A DNA stretch of 64,000 nucleotides. Source: Methanotrichaceae archaeon. GTDB lineage: Archaea; Halobacteriota; Methanosarcinia; Methanotrichales; Methanotrichaceae. The stretch lies in assembly GCA_016927425.1 (NCBI GenBank), contig JAFGMR010000020.1, positions 44,800-108,799 of the forward strand. The letters run 5' to 3'. Positions 44,226 to 53,568 of this stretch are shown here, one piece after another. The notes below the pieces were generated by a model. The model searched no databases. It saw only the letters and a program-made list of their open reading frames with translations, and was not told the DNA's origin. How positions within the stretch are numbered: the first letter of the stretch is position 1; the number at the start of each line of letters is the position of its first letter. The position numbers and the translations under genes are program-made.

Positions 44226-45122
44226 ATGCTCTCGATCAAGGTCCCACTGACCGTGCCGAAGGCAGCGCGGGAAGCTTACAAGAGAAACTACTCGACAATC
44301 ACCAAGGATAGCGGGCGTTTGATGCTCTTTGCAGGCGATCAGAAGGTCGAGCACCTCAACTCCGACTTCTTCGGACCCGGGATCCATCCGGACGACAGAG
44401 ATCCCGAGCACCTCTTTCGAATCGCTTGCAATGCGCAGATAGGCGTCTTCGCGTCCCAGCTGGGGCTCGTATCCCGCTACGGCATGGACTACCCAGAGGT
44501 CCCTTACCTGATCAAGCTCAACTCCAAGACCAACCTCGTGAAGACCGCCGATGCCGATCCCCTCAGCACCCAATGGCTGGAGATGGATCAATTGGTCGCC
44601 TTTGGCGAGGATAGCGGCCTCGATATCCTGGGAGTTGGCTATACGATCTATCTCGGAAGCAAGATAGAGGCTTATATGCTCAGGGAGGCGGCCCAGCTGG
44701 TCTTGCAGGCCCACCGGCACGGCCTCGTAACCGTGCTATGGATCTACCCGCGGGGAGCGGCCATCGAGGACGAGCTCGATCCGCACCTGATTGCAGGGGC
44801 TACGGGCGTTGCGTCGGCGTTAGGAAGCGACTTCGTCAAGGTGAACTATCCACATGGCACGTCTCCTGCAGAGCTCTTTCGTGAAGCCGTCTCTTCCGCC
44901 GGACGGACCGGGGTCGTCTGTGCCGGAGGATCGAGCACCGATCCTAGAGCCTTCTTGCAGAGGCTATACGACCAGATCCACATCAGCGGGGCGGCTGGAA
45001 ACGCAACGGGAAGAAACATCCATCAGAAGTCCCTGGATGAAGCGACGAGGATGTGCGATGCGATATATGCGATCACCGTCGAGGGAAATGGGGTGGAGGA
45101 GGCGATGGAGATATTCCATTGA
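44226..45122 (+). CDS. fba: Class I fructose-bisphosphate aldolase, archaeal DhnA type
   Basis: 298 aa. Segments of the archaeal class I aldolase/DeoC-LacD fold are visible: LFAGDQKVEHLNSDFFGPGIHPDDRDPEHLF, YLIKLNSKTNLVK, WIYPRGAAIEDELDPHL, SDFVKVNYP (candidate Schiff-base lysine) and VCAGGSSTDPRAFL (phosphate site). It interconverts fructose-1,6-bisphosphate with triose phosphates. The ATG abuts the kinase stop, so it is co-transcribed with it. Confidence 0.88.
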   Translation: MLSIKVPLTVPKAAREAYKRNYSTITKDSGRLMLFAGDQKVEHLNSDFFGPGIHPDDRDPEHLFRIACNAQIGVFASQLGLVSRYGMDYPEVPYLIKLNSKTNLVKTADADPLSTQWLEMDQLVAFGEDSGLDILGVGYTIYLGSKIEAYMLREAAQLVLQAHRHGLVTVLWIYPRGAAIEDELDPHLIAGATGVASALGSDFVKVNYPHGTSPAELFREAVSSAGRTGVVCAGGSSTDPRAFLQRLYDQIHISGAAGNATGRNIHQKSLDEATRMCDAIYAITVEGNGVEEAMEIFH

Positions 45123-45240
45123 TCCCCTTCTGAAGGAGGGGGTTTTGGCCAACGGGGATGCTTGACACCTCAACATCCGTGACGAGGACGCAAACAGGCC
45201 TCCAATGGGGAGGCTTCCATCGGATGGAAGGCATAGCGCC

Positions 45241-47118
45241 TCAGCGAAAGGTCATGCCAAGCTCGTATACCCCCGAGTCGAGGCTCTTTTTTATATCGAA
45301 CTGCATCTCCTCGAACAAGCGAAGCATCGAGCGGTTGCCGACCATCACCTCGGCCGAAAAGCCGAGCAGGCCTTGCCTCTTTGCGAGATATGTGAGATAG
45401 GAGAGAAGCTCGGAGCCTATGCCCTTCTTCTGGCAGTCGTCCCTTACGACCACCGCAACCTCGGCGGTATGCCTTCTCTCGTCGATGCTGTACTGCCCGA
45501 GTCCGACCAAGAGCTCCATCTCGTCGTCCTCGACGATCGCAAGGATCACCATCTCCGCGGTGTAGTCGATGACTACGAACTCCTGAAGCATGCGATGTGG
45601 CATATCCTTCCTAGCCGAGATGAATCGAGTGAAGAGGCTCTCGTCCGAGAGGGCGTAGAAGAACTCCTTGATCAGAGGCTCGTCGCTTATCTTCACCGGC
45701 CGGAGGAGGACCTTCTGGCCGGAGCGGGTTGTGCGATAGACCTCCAGAAGAGAGGGATACATTCCCTTCTCGCCGGGGATGAAGGCCTGGTCGCTGTAGA
45801 TCAAGCCGAGCGACTTCGCCTCCTGCAAGAGCCATGGACGAAACTTGGGATGAGATATGGAGATCAAGTCCATGGCCCTCTCGCGTATGTTCTTCCCCTG
45901 CAGGTAGACTATGCCGTACTCGGTCACAACGTAATGGATATCCCCACGAGTGAGAGTCACGCCTGCCCCCTGGCTGAGCGTCGGGACTATCCGGGATATC
46001 CGGCCGTCCTCGGCAGTGGAGGGGAGCGCAAGGATCGCTTTTCCGCCGGGGGCTTGTATGGATCCGCGCATGAAGTCGGCCTGTCCACCAACGCCGCTAT
46101 GAAATATGGTCCCGAGCGACTCGGATGTGGCCTGGCCGGTAAGGTCGATCTCCATTGCGCTGTTGATCGAGGTCATACGCCTGTTCTTCGAGATGATGAT
46201 GGGATTGCTCGTATAGTCGATCGTCTTGAACTCGACCGAAGGATTGTCGTGCAGAAACTCGTAGGTCTCCTTTGTGCCCATGCAAAACGATGCCACGGCC
46301 TTGTTCCGGTCGATGCTCTTTTTGCTGTTGTCGACGACGCCCTTCCTCATGAGGTCGACCATCCCCTCCGAGAGGAGGGCTGTGTGCACCCCCAGATGCC
46401 TCTTCTCCCCAAGGTGGGCGAGGACGGCGTTGGGGATCATGCCATAGCCGGCGTCTATCGTGGAGCCGTCCTCTACAATTCTTGCAACATATCGGCCGAT
46501 CATCTGGGCGATCTTCGAAGGGACGCTCTCCACGTACTCCAGGAGGGGCTCGTCGTAAGGGATGATGAAATCAACATCGTCTATGTGGATGAATCCGTCG
46601 CCCTGGACCCTCGGCATATGGGAGTTGACCTGAGCAATCACAAGCGAGGCCTTCTCGGTTGCTGCCTTGACGATGTCCACGCTGATTCCGAGGTTCATGT
46701 AGCCGTGATGGTCCGGAGGAGTCGCCTGGATCAGTGCGACATCGATCGGTATACGCCCCCGGTAGAATAGATCGGGGACAGCGGAGAAGAAGATGGGCGT
46801 GTAGTCGGCGGCCTGGCGGTTTACCGCATCCCGTGTGCTCTTGCCAATGAAGAAGGTGTTCAGGCGAAAGTTGTCCTTCAGCTTGACATCTGTATAGGGA
46901 GCAGCTCCAAGCGTCCAGACATGAAGTATCTCCGCATCGAAGAACGCCTTTGGATGGCTTTTTACGTAGTTTGTAAGCGACAAGACGAGATACTGGGGCT
47001 CGGCGCAGCCCGTCCCGATGAAGATCCTATCTCCGGCGTGGATATGGCCAAATGCCCTATCCTCGGAGACGAGCTTGTCGGGCCATCTCGCCCTCATCTC
47101 ATCAAGCCTCGACCCCAT
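45241..47118 (-). CDS. Acetyl-CoA hydrolase/transferase-family protein fused to GNAT domain
   Basis: About 625 aa (ATG 47118; an upstream ATG at 47136 is possible). Residues 1-430 are a family I CoA-transferase of the 4-hydroxybutyrate/acetyl-CoA hydrolase type: RIFIGTGCAEPQYLVLSL, IQATPPDHHGYMNLGIS, STIDAGYGMIPNAVL and the GVGGQADFMRGS block. The rest is a GNAT acetyltransferase (VVVRDDCQKKGIGSELLSYLTYLAKRQG). It probably moves CoA between acetate and another acid, with the GNAT part as regulator or acyl-lysine modifier. The TATA-like AAGTATATCTAA is at about 47190, downstream of small-RNA copy E. Confidence 0.85.
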   Translation of the reverse strand: MGSRLDEMRARWPDKLVSEDRAFGHIHAGDRIFIGTGCAEPQYLVLSLTNYVKSHPKAFFDAEILHVWTLGAAPYTDVKLKDNFRLNTFFIGKSTRDAVNRQAADYTPIFFSAVPDLFYRGRIPIDVALIQATPPDHHGYMNLGISVDIVKAATEKASLVIAQVNSHMPRVQGDGFIHIDDVDFIIPYDEPLLEYVESVPSKIAQMIGRYVARIVEDGSTIDAGYGMIPNAVLAHLGEKRHLGVHTALLSEGMVDLMRKGVVDNSKKSIDRNKAVASFCMGTKETYEFLHDNPSVEFKTIDYTSNPIIISKNRRMTSINSAMEIDLTGQATSESLGTIFHSGVGGQADFMRGSIQAPGGKAILALPSTAEDGRISRIVPTLSQGAGVTLTRGDIHYVVTEYGIVYLQGKNIRERAMDLISISHPKFRPWLLQEAKSLGLIYSDQAFIPGEKGMYPSLLEVYRTTRSGQKVLLRPVKISDEPLIKEFFYALSDESLFTRFISARKDMPHRMLQEFVVIDYTAEMVILAIVEDDEMELLVGLGQYSIDERRHTAEVAVVVRDDCQKKGIGSELLSYLTYLAKRQGLLGFSAEVMVGNRSMLRLFEEMQFDIKKSLDSGVYELGMTFR

Positions 47119-47205
47119 ATCCCCGCAATAATTCATTTTCTGACAACCTCTCGACCGTTACAGCCGTTGATTGGCATTGGGATTAGATATACTTATTGAA
47201 GATGT

Positions 47206-47269
47206 GAAGAGAAGAGAGCAAAAGCCAGCAAAGGAAAAAGGAGGTGGGAAACCTTTCCGACTTCTGCCG
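47206..47269 (-). ncRNA. Small RNA candidate, anti-Shine-Dalgarno family, copy E
   Basis: Minus strand: TATA GCTATATATTCG at about 47302-47291, a TGACGTA box, hairpin arms GCAGAAGTCGG / CTGGCTTTTGC (47267-47218). The loop contains TCCCACCTCCTTTTTCC with CACCTCCT. It lies about 4 kb from the other four, in the gap between the CoA-transferase gene and the HprK-like gene. Confidence 0.55.
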
Positions 47270-47332
47270 TACTATCTCTACGTCAATCAACGAATATATA
47301 GCTTGCGGTCAGGGGGGGGTTCGATATAAGGG

Positions 47333-48337
47333 ATGAATGCGTCATATAAGGGCATGATATCGAACTCCAGCGAGGTTAGATCCTCGACATACTCACCTCG
47401 GATCATATCGATGGAGAGAAAGGCGGAGCTTTCCGAGCGCTACTCCCCCCAGGTCCTCTATGAGCTCAAGTCGGAGATCTACGGCTGCTGCATTAAGCTG
47501 CTGACGCCCGCGAGGGATGTGATGGAAAGGTGGTCGGAGAGCTTCTACAACATGTCCCAGAACATCCGCTCCCACGGCCGGCTCTACGTTGTCGAGGACT
47601 CGGAAGAGGCGAAAGATCAGGTCCTCTACGACCCCTCTTCGAAGACGGCCTTTCTGATCAACATGGACTATTACGGCTGGATCAAATCCATCGCGCTTAG
47701 CGTTGCGGGCGATATACTGGAGGACGAACACGGCATCTACTCGGTGCATGGTGCCTGCCTGGATCTGATGGGCCGGGGGCTATGCATCCTTGGCGGATCA
47801 GGCGCTGGAAAGACAACCCATACCTACGGCCTCTTGCGCGATTCCCGCGTGAGGGCTGTCTCCGACGACTGGTTCTTCTGCCGTATCTTCGGGGATGATG
47901 TCCTCTCCTTTGGCTCGGAGAAGAACTTCTACATCCGCTCAGAGCTTGCCGGTATCTGGAAGGAGTACTCATCGCTTGTGAATCGGGCGAGGATGGACTC
48001 GGAAGGAAGGGGGGTGATCGACCTTCGCTGGGCCGTTGGAAAGGGGCGGATACTGCCACTTACAACGGCTGCAACCGCCATTATCCTCGTTCGAGATGGC
48101 GGGCGCCTGGTGCGTGAGCTCTCGCCGGACGAGGCCGTCTCCGTGGTTGTCGAGAACGGGTACTTCAATCCCCATCTACTGGTGAAGAACGACCTCAAGG
48201 AGCGGCTTCGAAGCAACTTCTTTGCATCCCTATTCCGCTCGGCAAAGGCATATCAGGTGAACACCGTGGGAAGCCCAGAAGAGACCCAGAGGCTGATCAG
48301 GGGGGTGGTGGGATTTGGCAATTTGCAGGGACGATAG
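47333..48337 (+). CDS. HprK-like P-loop protein
   Basis: 334 aa. A central P-loop GGSGAGKTTHTYGLL preceded by YSVHGACLDLMGRGLCILGG and followed by VSDDWFFCRI resembles the HPr kinase fold (C-terminal kinase domain). The N-terminal 140 residues are not familiar. Archaeal HprK-like proteins occur without HPr, so the target is unknown. The start is uncertain: ATG 47333, 47354 and 47411 are in frame, and the TATA-like CGATATAAG at about 47322 favours the later ones. Confidence 0.65.
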   Translation: MNASYKGMISNSSEVRSSTYSPRIISMERKAELSERYSPQVLYELKSEIYGCCIKLLTPARDVMERWSESFYNMSQNIRSHGRLYVVEDSEEAKDQVLYDPSSKTAFLINMDYYGWIKSIALSVAGDILEDEHGIYSVHGACLDLMGRGLCILGGSGAGKTTHTYGLLRDSRVRAVSDDWFFCRIFGDDVLSFGSEKNFYIRSELAGIWKEYSSLVNRARMDSEGRGVIDLRWAVGKGRILPLTTAATAIILVRDGGRLVRELSPDEAVSVVVENGYFNPHLLVKNDLKERLRSNFFASLFRSAKAYQVNTVGSPEETQRLIRGVVGFGNLQGR

Positions 48338-48610
48338 GAGATCGCCACTAACCATCGTTGAACGCCGGCTTCATTGAGCGACTCGTGAGGCCGATTTGGT
48401 GCTAAAATGCGTTGGTATGCATTTCCATGCTCATGGATGCCCATAGGGCATGGAGGTTTTTCTGCTTTTTCGCTAAATTGGAACGTATTACCGCCCATTT
48501 GCGTTTATTAGTGGTTAAAACAGGATATTGATACGTCAATCTGCACAAGGCAACGATAAATCATCCCTCAGCGTGGCTGCTACATCTCATCTACCCCCCA
48601 AACGCCGGCC
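48338..48610. other. Convergent intergenic region with terminator-like hairpin
   Basis: Contains a perfect palindrome ATGCCCATAGGGCAT at about 48437-48451 followed by T-rich GGTTTTTCTGCTTTTTCGC, a plausible terminator for the plus-strand gene. A TTTATTAGTGGTTAAAA stretch recalls the spacer of the MITE pair. No gene seen. Confidence 0.4.
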
Positions 48611-49570
48611 CTATCTCTCATCAGCTGCGACCTCCTGGGCCGTCTTCTGCGGGCAGTACACGATCGATACCAGCACAGATACGATGAGCACGAGGCCTAC
48701 GACGCCGAGCGCGTATCCCACAGGTATTGGGTAGATCTCGGAGAGGAGCATCTTCGTCCCGATGAAGACCAGGATCGCGGTTATCCCGTAGTTGAGATAC
48801 TGGAACATCGCCATGCACCCGGCGAGGGCGAAGTAGAGGGCGCGAAGCCCAAGGATTGCAAAGACATTGGAGCTGTATACTATGAAGGGGTCAAGCGTGA
48901 TTGCGAGGACCGCAGGGATGGAATCCAGGGCGAACATCAGGTCGGTTACCTCTACCGCGATCAGAACGACGAATAACGGCGTCACCATCCAGCGCCCGCC
49001 AAGGCGGGCACAGAAGCTGCTCTCGTGGTAGGTCGATGAGGTTGGAATCAGCCTCTGGCAGAGTCTGATCACCAGATTGTTGCCGGGATCCGCATGCCCG
49101 TCCTTTTGAAGTGCGAGCTTCAGCCCTGTGAAGATGAGGAACGCCCCGAATACGTAGACCAACCAATCGAACCTCTCCATCAGTGAGATCCCCGTTACGA
49201 TGAAGAGGGCACGCAGGACAAGCGCCACAAGTATGCCCCAGAATAGTACCCTGTACTGATGCCTGGCGGGAACCTGGAAGTAGGCGAAGATCACCATGAA
49301 GACGAAGAGGTTGTCCACGCTCAAGGAGCGCTCTATGAGGTAACCGGCTGCGAACTCCATGGCGACCTCCGGCCCCCTCCACCAGTAGATGAGAACGTTG
49401 AAGGCAAACGCCATCAGAACCCAGATGATGCTCCAGATAATAGACTCCCTTATGCCTATGACGTGGGACCGTTTATGGAATACGCCGAGGTCGAGGCCGA
49501 GGAGGATGAGTATAAAGATGTTGAATGAGACCCATAACGTGGCCTGTTCGGAGATCAAACAGCCCCCCAT
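48611..49570 (-). CDS. terC: TerC-family integral membrane protein
   Basis: 319 aa with about nine membrane helices. TerC motifs include ERSLSVDNLFVFMVIFAYFQVP, IAVEVTDLMFALDSIPAVLAIT and SNVFAILGLRALYFAL; the acidic residues DN and E..D line the ion path. TerC proteins are tied to tellurite resistance and Mn2+ export or metalation of secreted proteins. A minus-strand TATA-like CTATTTAAGG at about 49630 lies 50-60 bases upstream. Confidence 0.88.
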   Translation of the reverse strand: MGGCLISEQATLWVSFNIFILILLGLDLGVFHKRSHVIGIRESIIWSIIWVLMAFAFNVLIYWWRGPEVAMEFAAGYLIERSLSVDNLFVFMVIFAYFQVPARHQYRVLFWGILVALVLRALFIVTGISLMERFDWLVYVFGAFLIFTGLKLALQKDGHADPGNNLVIRLCQRLIPTSSTYHESSFCARLGGRWMVTPLFVVLIAVEVTDLMFALDSIPAVLAITLDPFIVYSSNVFAILGLRALYFALAGCMAMFQYLNYGITAILVFIGTKMLLSEIYPIPVGYALGVVGLVLIVSVLVSIVYCPQKTAQEVAADER

Positions 49571-49735
49571 GGTCGAGGTTCGACCTGCCCGGTGGTATAT
49601 CTGGCCGGCGAGGCCCTGGCCTTAAATAGGATGAGCATGGGACATCCACGGAAAGATCGAGATCCCCCCATAACGTTCTCCTCGGCGCATGTCGATTATA
49701 AATATTTCGGTTGAGGGACGATCGCCGTACATCGC

Positions 49736-50713
49736 TCAGCCCTTGAGCACCCGGAAATCCAGGACAACATTGAACCTCCTCGGAGCGTAGCTCCTCACCA
49801 CACCGCGATAGAGGATCTCCGCCATCCACCCTCTCCCCTCCGCCGCTTCCTGGATGGCCGACTCTGGTGCGAATAGGTCATCAACGGAAGTGAAGGCATA
49901 GAAGTGGACCACCCCGCCGGATTTGGACGCTGTAAACGCCTCTTCCAAAAAGGCCGAAGCGCTATGCGGCAGGTTCATGATCGTTCGATCGGCGCAGTCT
50001 TTGCGGCCAGAGAGGTGCTCTCTGCAGTCCCCCTCCAGCACCTCCACCCCCAAGAGGCGGTTCTGGCGGACGTTCTCCCGCAGGAGATTTGCCGCTGCGG
50101 GATTCTTCTCGATGGCCACCACCCGAGCACCCATCTTGGCACAGAGCAAGGAGAAGGGTCCGACCCCTGCGAACATATCCAGTACTGCCTCGCCCGGTGA
50201 GACCTGCTGAGCCACCCTCAACCTCTCCGTCCCAAGCCTCTGGGTGAAGTAGGCCCTCTCGAGGTCTACATGGTAGCTGAGGCCATGCTCCTTGTAAACG
50301 GTCTTTGTCAACACTTCGCCAGCCACATGCTCGAACCTGCGGGTGCGATACTCCCCCACGACATCGGAGATGGGTGAGATTACGGTGCTGATGTTCTTGT
50401 AGAGCGATAGGAGAACGGAAGCGACTTCATCTGGGCGATCATCCTCCACAATGGCGATCTCTCCGATCACCTCGAAGGAAGGCCTTCTTCCCAAAAGGTC
50501 CTCTGGCGTGATACGGCGCGTATCGGGACGAAACTCCATCTCGACGGGTATGCCGCCAACTGCCGTAAGCGCTTCCGATTGATCGAGAACGGGCATGTAG
50601 ATGGAGCCCTCATCCGAGGAGAGCCGAAGGCGCGGATGGAGGAGATCCATCTCAGCAAGCCTCCTTCTCGCAACCTCCCCGTCGGCCTTGGGAACCTTGA
50701 TTCCCTTAGTCAT
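49736..50713 (-). CDS. trm5: tRNA (guanine-37-N1)-methyltransferase, Trm5 type
   Basis: About 325 aa from ATG 50713, which follows GCAGAGG with 6-base spacing. Archaeal Trm5 features: a small N-terminal domain, RRFEHVAGEVLTKTVYKEHGL, FTQRLGTERLRVAQQV, SAM motif VLDMFAGVGPFSLLCAKMG, and the NLPHSASAFL catalytic motif (NLP). It makes m1G37 in tRNA to prevent frameshifting. Stand-alone gene. Confidence 0.9.
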   Translation of the reverse strand: MTKGIKVPKADGEVARRRLAEMDLLHPRLRLSSDEGSIYMPVLDQSEALTAVGGIPVEMEFRPDTRRITPEDLLGRRPSFEVIGEIAIVEDDRPDEVASVLLSLYKNISTVISPISDVVGEYRTRRFEHVAGEVLTKTVYKEHGLSYHVDLERAYFTQRLGTERLRVAQQVSPGEAVLDMFAGVGPFSLLCAKMGARVVAIEKNPAAANLLRENVRQNRLLGVEVLEGDCREHLSGRKDCADRTIMNLPHSASAFLEEAFTASKSGGVVHFYAFTSVDDLFAPESAIQEAAEGRGWMAEILYRGVVRSYAPRRFNVVLDFRVLKG

Positions 50714-50879
50714 TGCCATCCTCTGCCTTTTGGGAGAGCGGCATATATGCCTCTATCGGAAGCGCGCGAGAAGGCGGTTATGATCGCTGTCTCCTGGAGG
50801 TCCAGCGGTGTGGTGTAGTTATATATTATTCCTATGTCATGGAAAATACCAAATAAGATGGCAACATCAGAAAGGACCC

Positions 50880-51542
50880 ATGAAGATTGCCATCGTGGGC
50901 GGAACTGGTGATTGTGGACGGGGCTTCATCCACCGCTGGGCCGAGAGCCATGAGATGATCGTGGGATCACGAAAGGCGGAGAAGGCGGAGGAGGTTGCAA
51001 AGAATGCCAAGCAGTACCTTCAATCACATGGAATCGAGGCTTCTATTAAGGGCACGGACAACCGAAGCGCTGTTGAGGAGAGCGATATGGCCGTGCTCAC
51101 GCTACCGTTCCAGTTTGTGAAGAGCACATTATTGGAGATCGCGGAGTGCTTCAGCGATCAAGTCGTCGTATCCCCACTAGTTCCCATGTCCAGGAAGGGC
51201 AAGCATTTCGTATTCGCCCCCCCTGCACAGGGCTCGGCCGCCCTCCTCGTCCAGGAGCTCCTCCCAGCCTCCGTACGCATAGTGGCCTCCTTTCACACCA
51301 TCTCTCACAAGGCATTCGAGGAGAAGGACCGGGTCTTGAACGGGGATGTGATTATGTGCGGGGATGACAAGGAGGCTAAGGAGATGGTCGCCGGCCTCGC
51401 CAAGACGGTCAGGAATCTAAGGCCTTTGGACGGGGGGCCCCTGGAGGTGGCCTCTCAGCTCGAGGCTCTTACTCCCATGCTTCTCAATCTATCTCGCCTC
51501 AACAAGGTCAGGAATGCCGGGATAGAGATCGTGGAATGCTAA
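50880..51542 (+). CDS. npdG: F420H2:NADP oxidoreductase
   Basis: About 220 aa from the ATG at 50880 (MKIAIVGGTGDCGRGFIHRWAESHEMIVGSRKAEKAEE). The N-terminal dinucleotide-binding fold has GGTGDCG and SRKAEKA, which contacts the NADP phosphate. VLTLPFQFVK and the ASFHTISHKAFEE segment are typical of Fno/NpdG, which passes hydride between reduced F420 and NADP. TATA-like GTTATATATTATT at about 50818 sits 60 bases upstream, and GAAAGGA serves as ribosome-binding site. Confidence 0.9.
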   Translation: MKIAIVGGTGDCGRGFIHRWAESHEMIVGSRKAEKAEEVAKNAKQYLQSHGIEASIKGTDNRSAVEESDMAVLTLPFQFVKSTLLEIAECFSDQVVVSPLVPMSRKGKHFVFAPPAQGSAALLVQELLPASVRIVASFHTISHKAFEEKDRVLNGDVIMCGDDKEAKEMVAGLAKTVRNLRPLDGGPLEVASQLEALTPMLLNLSRLNKVRNAGIEIVEC

Positions 51543-51714
51543 CAGCCCCCCTAGGCGGCCGTCCACTTTTCTTGTTTTCGCCACCTCACATAACATGGGC
51601 AGTCGAAATACAAGATGTCTCCGTTTGAAGCCTCCGCGATCGGAAGTTATATGAACAAGTTCTTGATATTTCTTAGAAAGACTGGCGGAGCAGGCGCGAT
51701 ATGGTGGCAAATGA

Positions 51715-52089
51715 ATGGCATCTTACATGGATAGGATCTTGAAGGCGATTCAGGACTCCGAGGGAGGCCTGACCACGGTTGATGTGGCGAGGCACGCTGG
51801 CGTGAGCAAGACGACGGTAATTAAATATCTCTCAGTGCTGAAGTCCGAGGGCAAATGCGAGTTCACAGAGGTTGGGCCTTCAAAGCTATGGATGGCCAAG
51901 ACCGCCTCCGAAAAGCCTCAAGATCGCCCCCGAAAGATGAAGGCGAATGGTGAGGACAATGTCCCCCTCCAGATCACCGATCTCTGCGGCAGCCTCTCCC
52001 AAGATGCCACCATATCTCTCTCCTTTCGGCTGAAGCCAAGGCAGATCTGTGCCCTTGTCGATCACCTTCAGCGATGCTCCAGGGAGTGA
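51715..52089 (+). CDS. Winged-helix DNA-binding protein
   Basis: 124 aa with an N-terminal winged helix (MASYMDRILKAIQDSEGGLTTVDVARHAGVSKTTVIKYLSVLKSEGKCEFTEVGPSKLWMAK). A linker and a short helical C-terminal part with two conserved-looking Cys (LCGSLS, ICALVDHLQRC) follow. Its end overlaps the KaiC-like gene by about 40 bases, so it is probably the transcription output partner of that ATPase. Confidence 0.72.
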   Translation: MASYMDRILKAIQDSEGGLTTVDVARHAGVSKTTVIKYLSVLKSEGKCEFTEVGPSKLWMAKTASEKPQDRPRKMKANGEDNVPLQITDLCGSLSQDATISLSFRLKPRQICALVDHLQRCSRE

Positions 52090-53491
52090 GAGTATAAAGG
52101 ACAAGGAAGGACCATCTGGATCGGCTGGCGTTGGGCTGAACATACCCGCGGAGTTGAGGCAGTTCTTCCTGATGGAGGATGGACAGACACTTCTCATCAA
52201 AGGGCTTCCGGGCACAGGCAAGACCACCCTTGCCTTTGAGATCATGAGCGACCTCTGTCGGAAGGGAAATGGGATGTACATCTCGACCAGGGTGAATCCC
52301 ACGAGGGTCCATGCAGTTTACCCTTGGATAAAGGATGTGATCCCATCCAACAATGTGATCAATGCCACACAGGCCAAGCTACTTCATTGCCTTGAGGGCA
52401 TGGACGATGGATATGAGTCCGTCCTCAACTTCTTCAAGATATTATTCGATGAGGCAGAGGATATGGAAGAGCCCATGATCGTCATCGATAGCTGGGATGC
52501 CGTCCTCAACTACACAGCCGCGATCATTGGCGATGGACAGCACAGCTTCGAGCAGAACATCTGCGAGTTCGGAAGGGATCTCGGCATCCATCTCATCTTC
52601 GTCAGCGAGTTCGCGAGCTTGATGCCTCTAGACTACATCGTAGACGGCGTGGTCACGATGGAGCAGTTCCAGCTGAATGAGGGCTCCACCGAGGGCTGGA
52701 CCCGCGGGATGAGGACGCGAAACGCCCGCAAGATCGTGCTAGAGAAGCTGCGGGGTGTCGCGATCCGCCAGAAGAGCTACACATGCACCCTCCACGGAGG
52801 GAGGTTCCATTACTTCGAGCCGTACAAAGAGAGGCAGATGGCTCGGATCGGCGGTGACGTCGTAAGGATTCCCGATCCAGCTGAGAGGATGATCTCTACA
52901 GGCATAAAGGACTTGGACGAGATCATAGGCGGTCTCGAGAGCGGAACCACCAACGTCATAGAGATCGAGCACGGGGTGGGCCGCAGGTACTATCAGATCC
53001 TCACCGCGCTTGCTTCGAATGCGCTGAAGAACGGCCGAGGGGTCTTCATCCTTCCCTCGATTGGCTACACGCTGAGCCAGAGGGACATCTTCGTCCCAAC
53101 GAACGTCAAGACATTCCAGACCTTCGGCGATGATCTGGTCGAGTGGGGGCGCGAGATGCTGGCCGAATGGGATGCCTTAAGGGAGAGGACGGGCCGACCC
53201 ATACTCAACATAATAGGCATGGACTCGATCGAGTTCGCCTTCGGATACAAGGAGCTTCTCAACCTGTCCAACCGCATGGTCAGCAAGTGGAAGGAGACCA
53301 ACGACATCAACGTCCTGGTGGTCAAGACAGGTCAGGATATCATAAAAATGGCAATCCACTCCGCAGATACCTACCTGGTTGTGAGCGAGTTGAACGGGGG
53401 GCTCTGCCTATATGGGGCAATTCCGAGAACAGAGTTATTCAACATCTCGACCAAAGGGCAGAACATGATTACCCTCACCCCGATAGTCTAG
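52049..53491 (+). CDS. KaiC/GvpD-like double P-loop ATPase
   Basis: 480 aa. The first RecA/KaiC-like domain has a clear Walker A, IKGLPGTGKTTLAFEIM, and Walker B MIVIDSWDAVL. The second half (AERMISTGIKDLDEIIGGLESGTTNVIEIEHGVGRRYY) keeps the KaiC opening but its P-loop is replaced (EHGVGRR), so only one domain can bind ATP normally. Such proteins act as signalling ATPases in archaea. The frame begins at GTG 52049 inside the HTH gene; the true start is uncertain, since no good ATG comes before the conserved IPAELRQFF segment. Confidence 0.75.
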   Translation: MPLSITFSDAPGSESIKDKEGPSGSAGVGLNIPAELRQFFLMEDGQTLLIKGLPGTGKTTLAFEIMSDLCRKGNGMYISTRVNPTRVHAVYPWIKDVIPSNNVINATQAKLLHCLEGMDDGYESVLNFFKILFDEAEDMEEPMIVIDSWDAVLNYTAAIIGDGQHSFEQNICEFGRDLGIHLIFVSEFASLMPLDYIVDGVVTMEQFQLNEGSTEGWTRGMRTRNARKIVLEKLRGVAIRQKSYTCTLHGGRFHYFEPYKERQMARIGGDVVRIPDPAERMISTGIKDLDEIIGGLESGTTNVIEIEHGVGRRYYQILTALASNALKNGRGVFILPSIGYTLSQRDIFVPTNVKTFQTFGDDLVEWGREMLAEWDALRERTGRPILNIIGMDSIEFAFGYKELLNLSNRMVSKWKETNDINVLVVKTGQDIIKMAIHSADTYLVVSELNGGLCLYGAIPRTELFNISTKGQNMITLTPIV

Positions 53492-53568
53492 TCGCCCCGG
53501 GCATCTCTTTCGAGATCTTTTATATGTTCCGAAATTTTATTAAGCGATCAATGGCCTAATCATCTGAT

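Noticed and set aside
45205..46770. 521-codon plus-strand open frame antisense to the CoA-transferase gene
   Set aside because: It mirrors a well-supported enzyme on the other strand. Its translation is His/Asp/Arg-rich with no motif, a product of codon bias.
49686..49710. BRE/TATA near 49.7 kb as a sixth small-RNA copy
   Set aside because: The promoter resembles those of the family, but no GCAAAAG hairpin or CCTCC loop follows.
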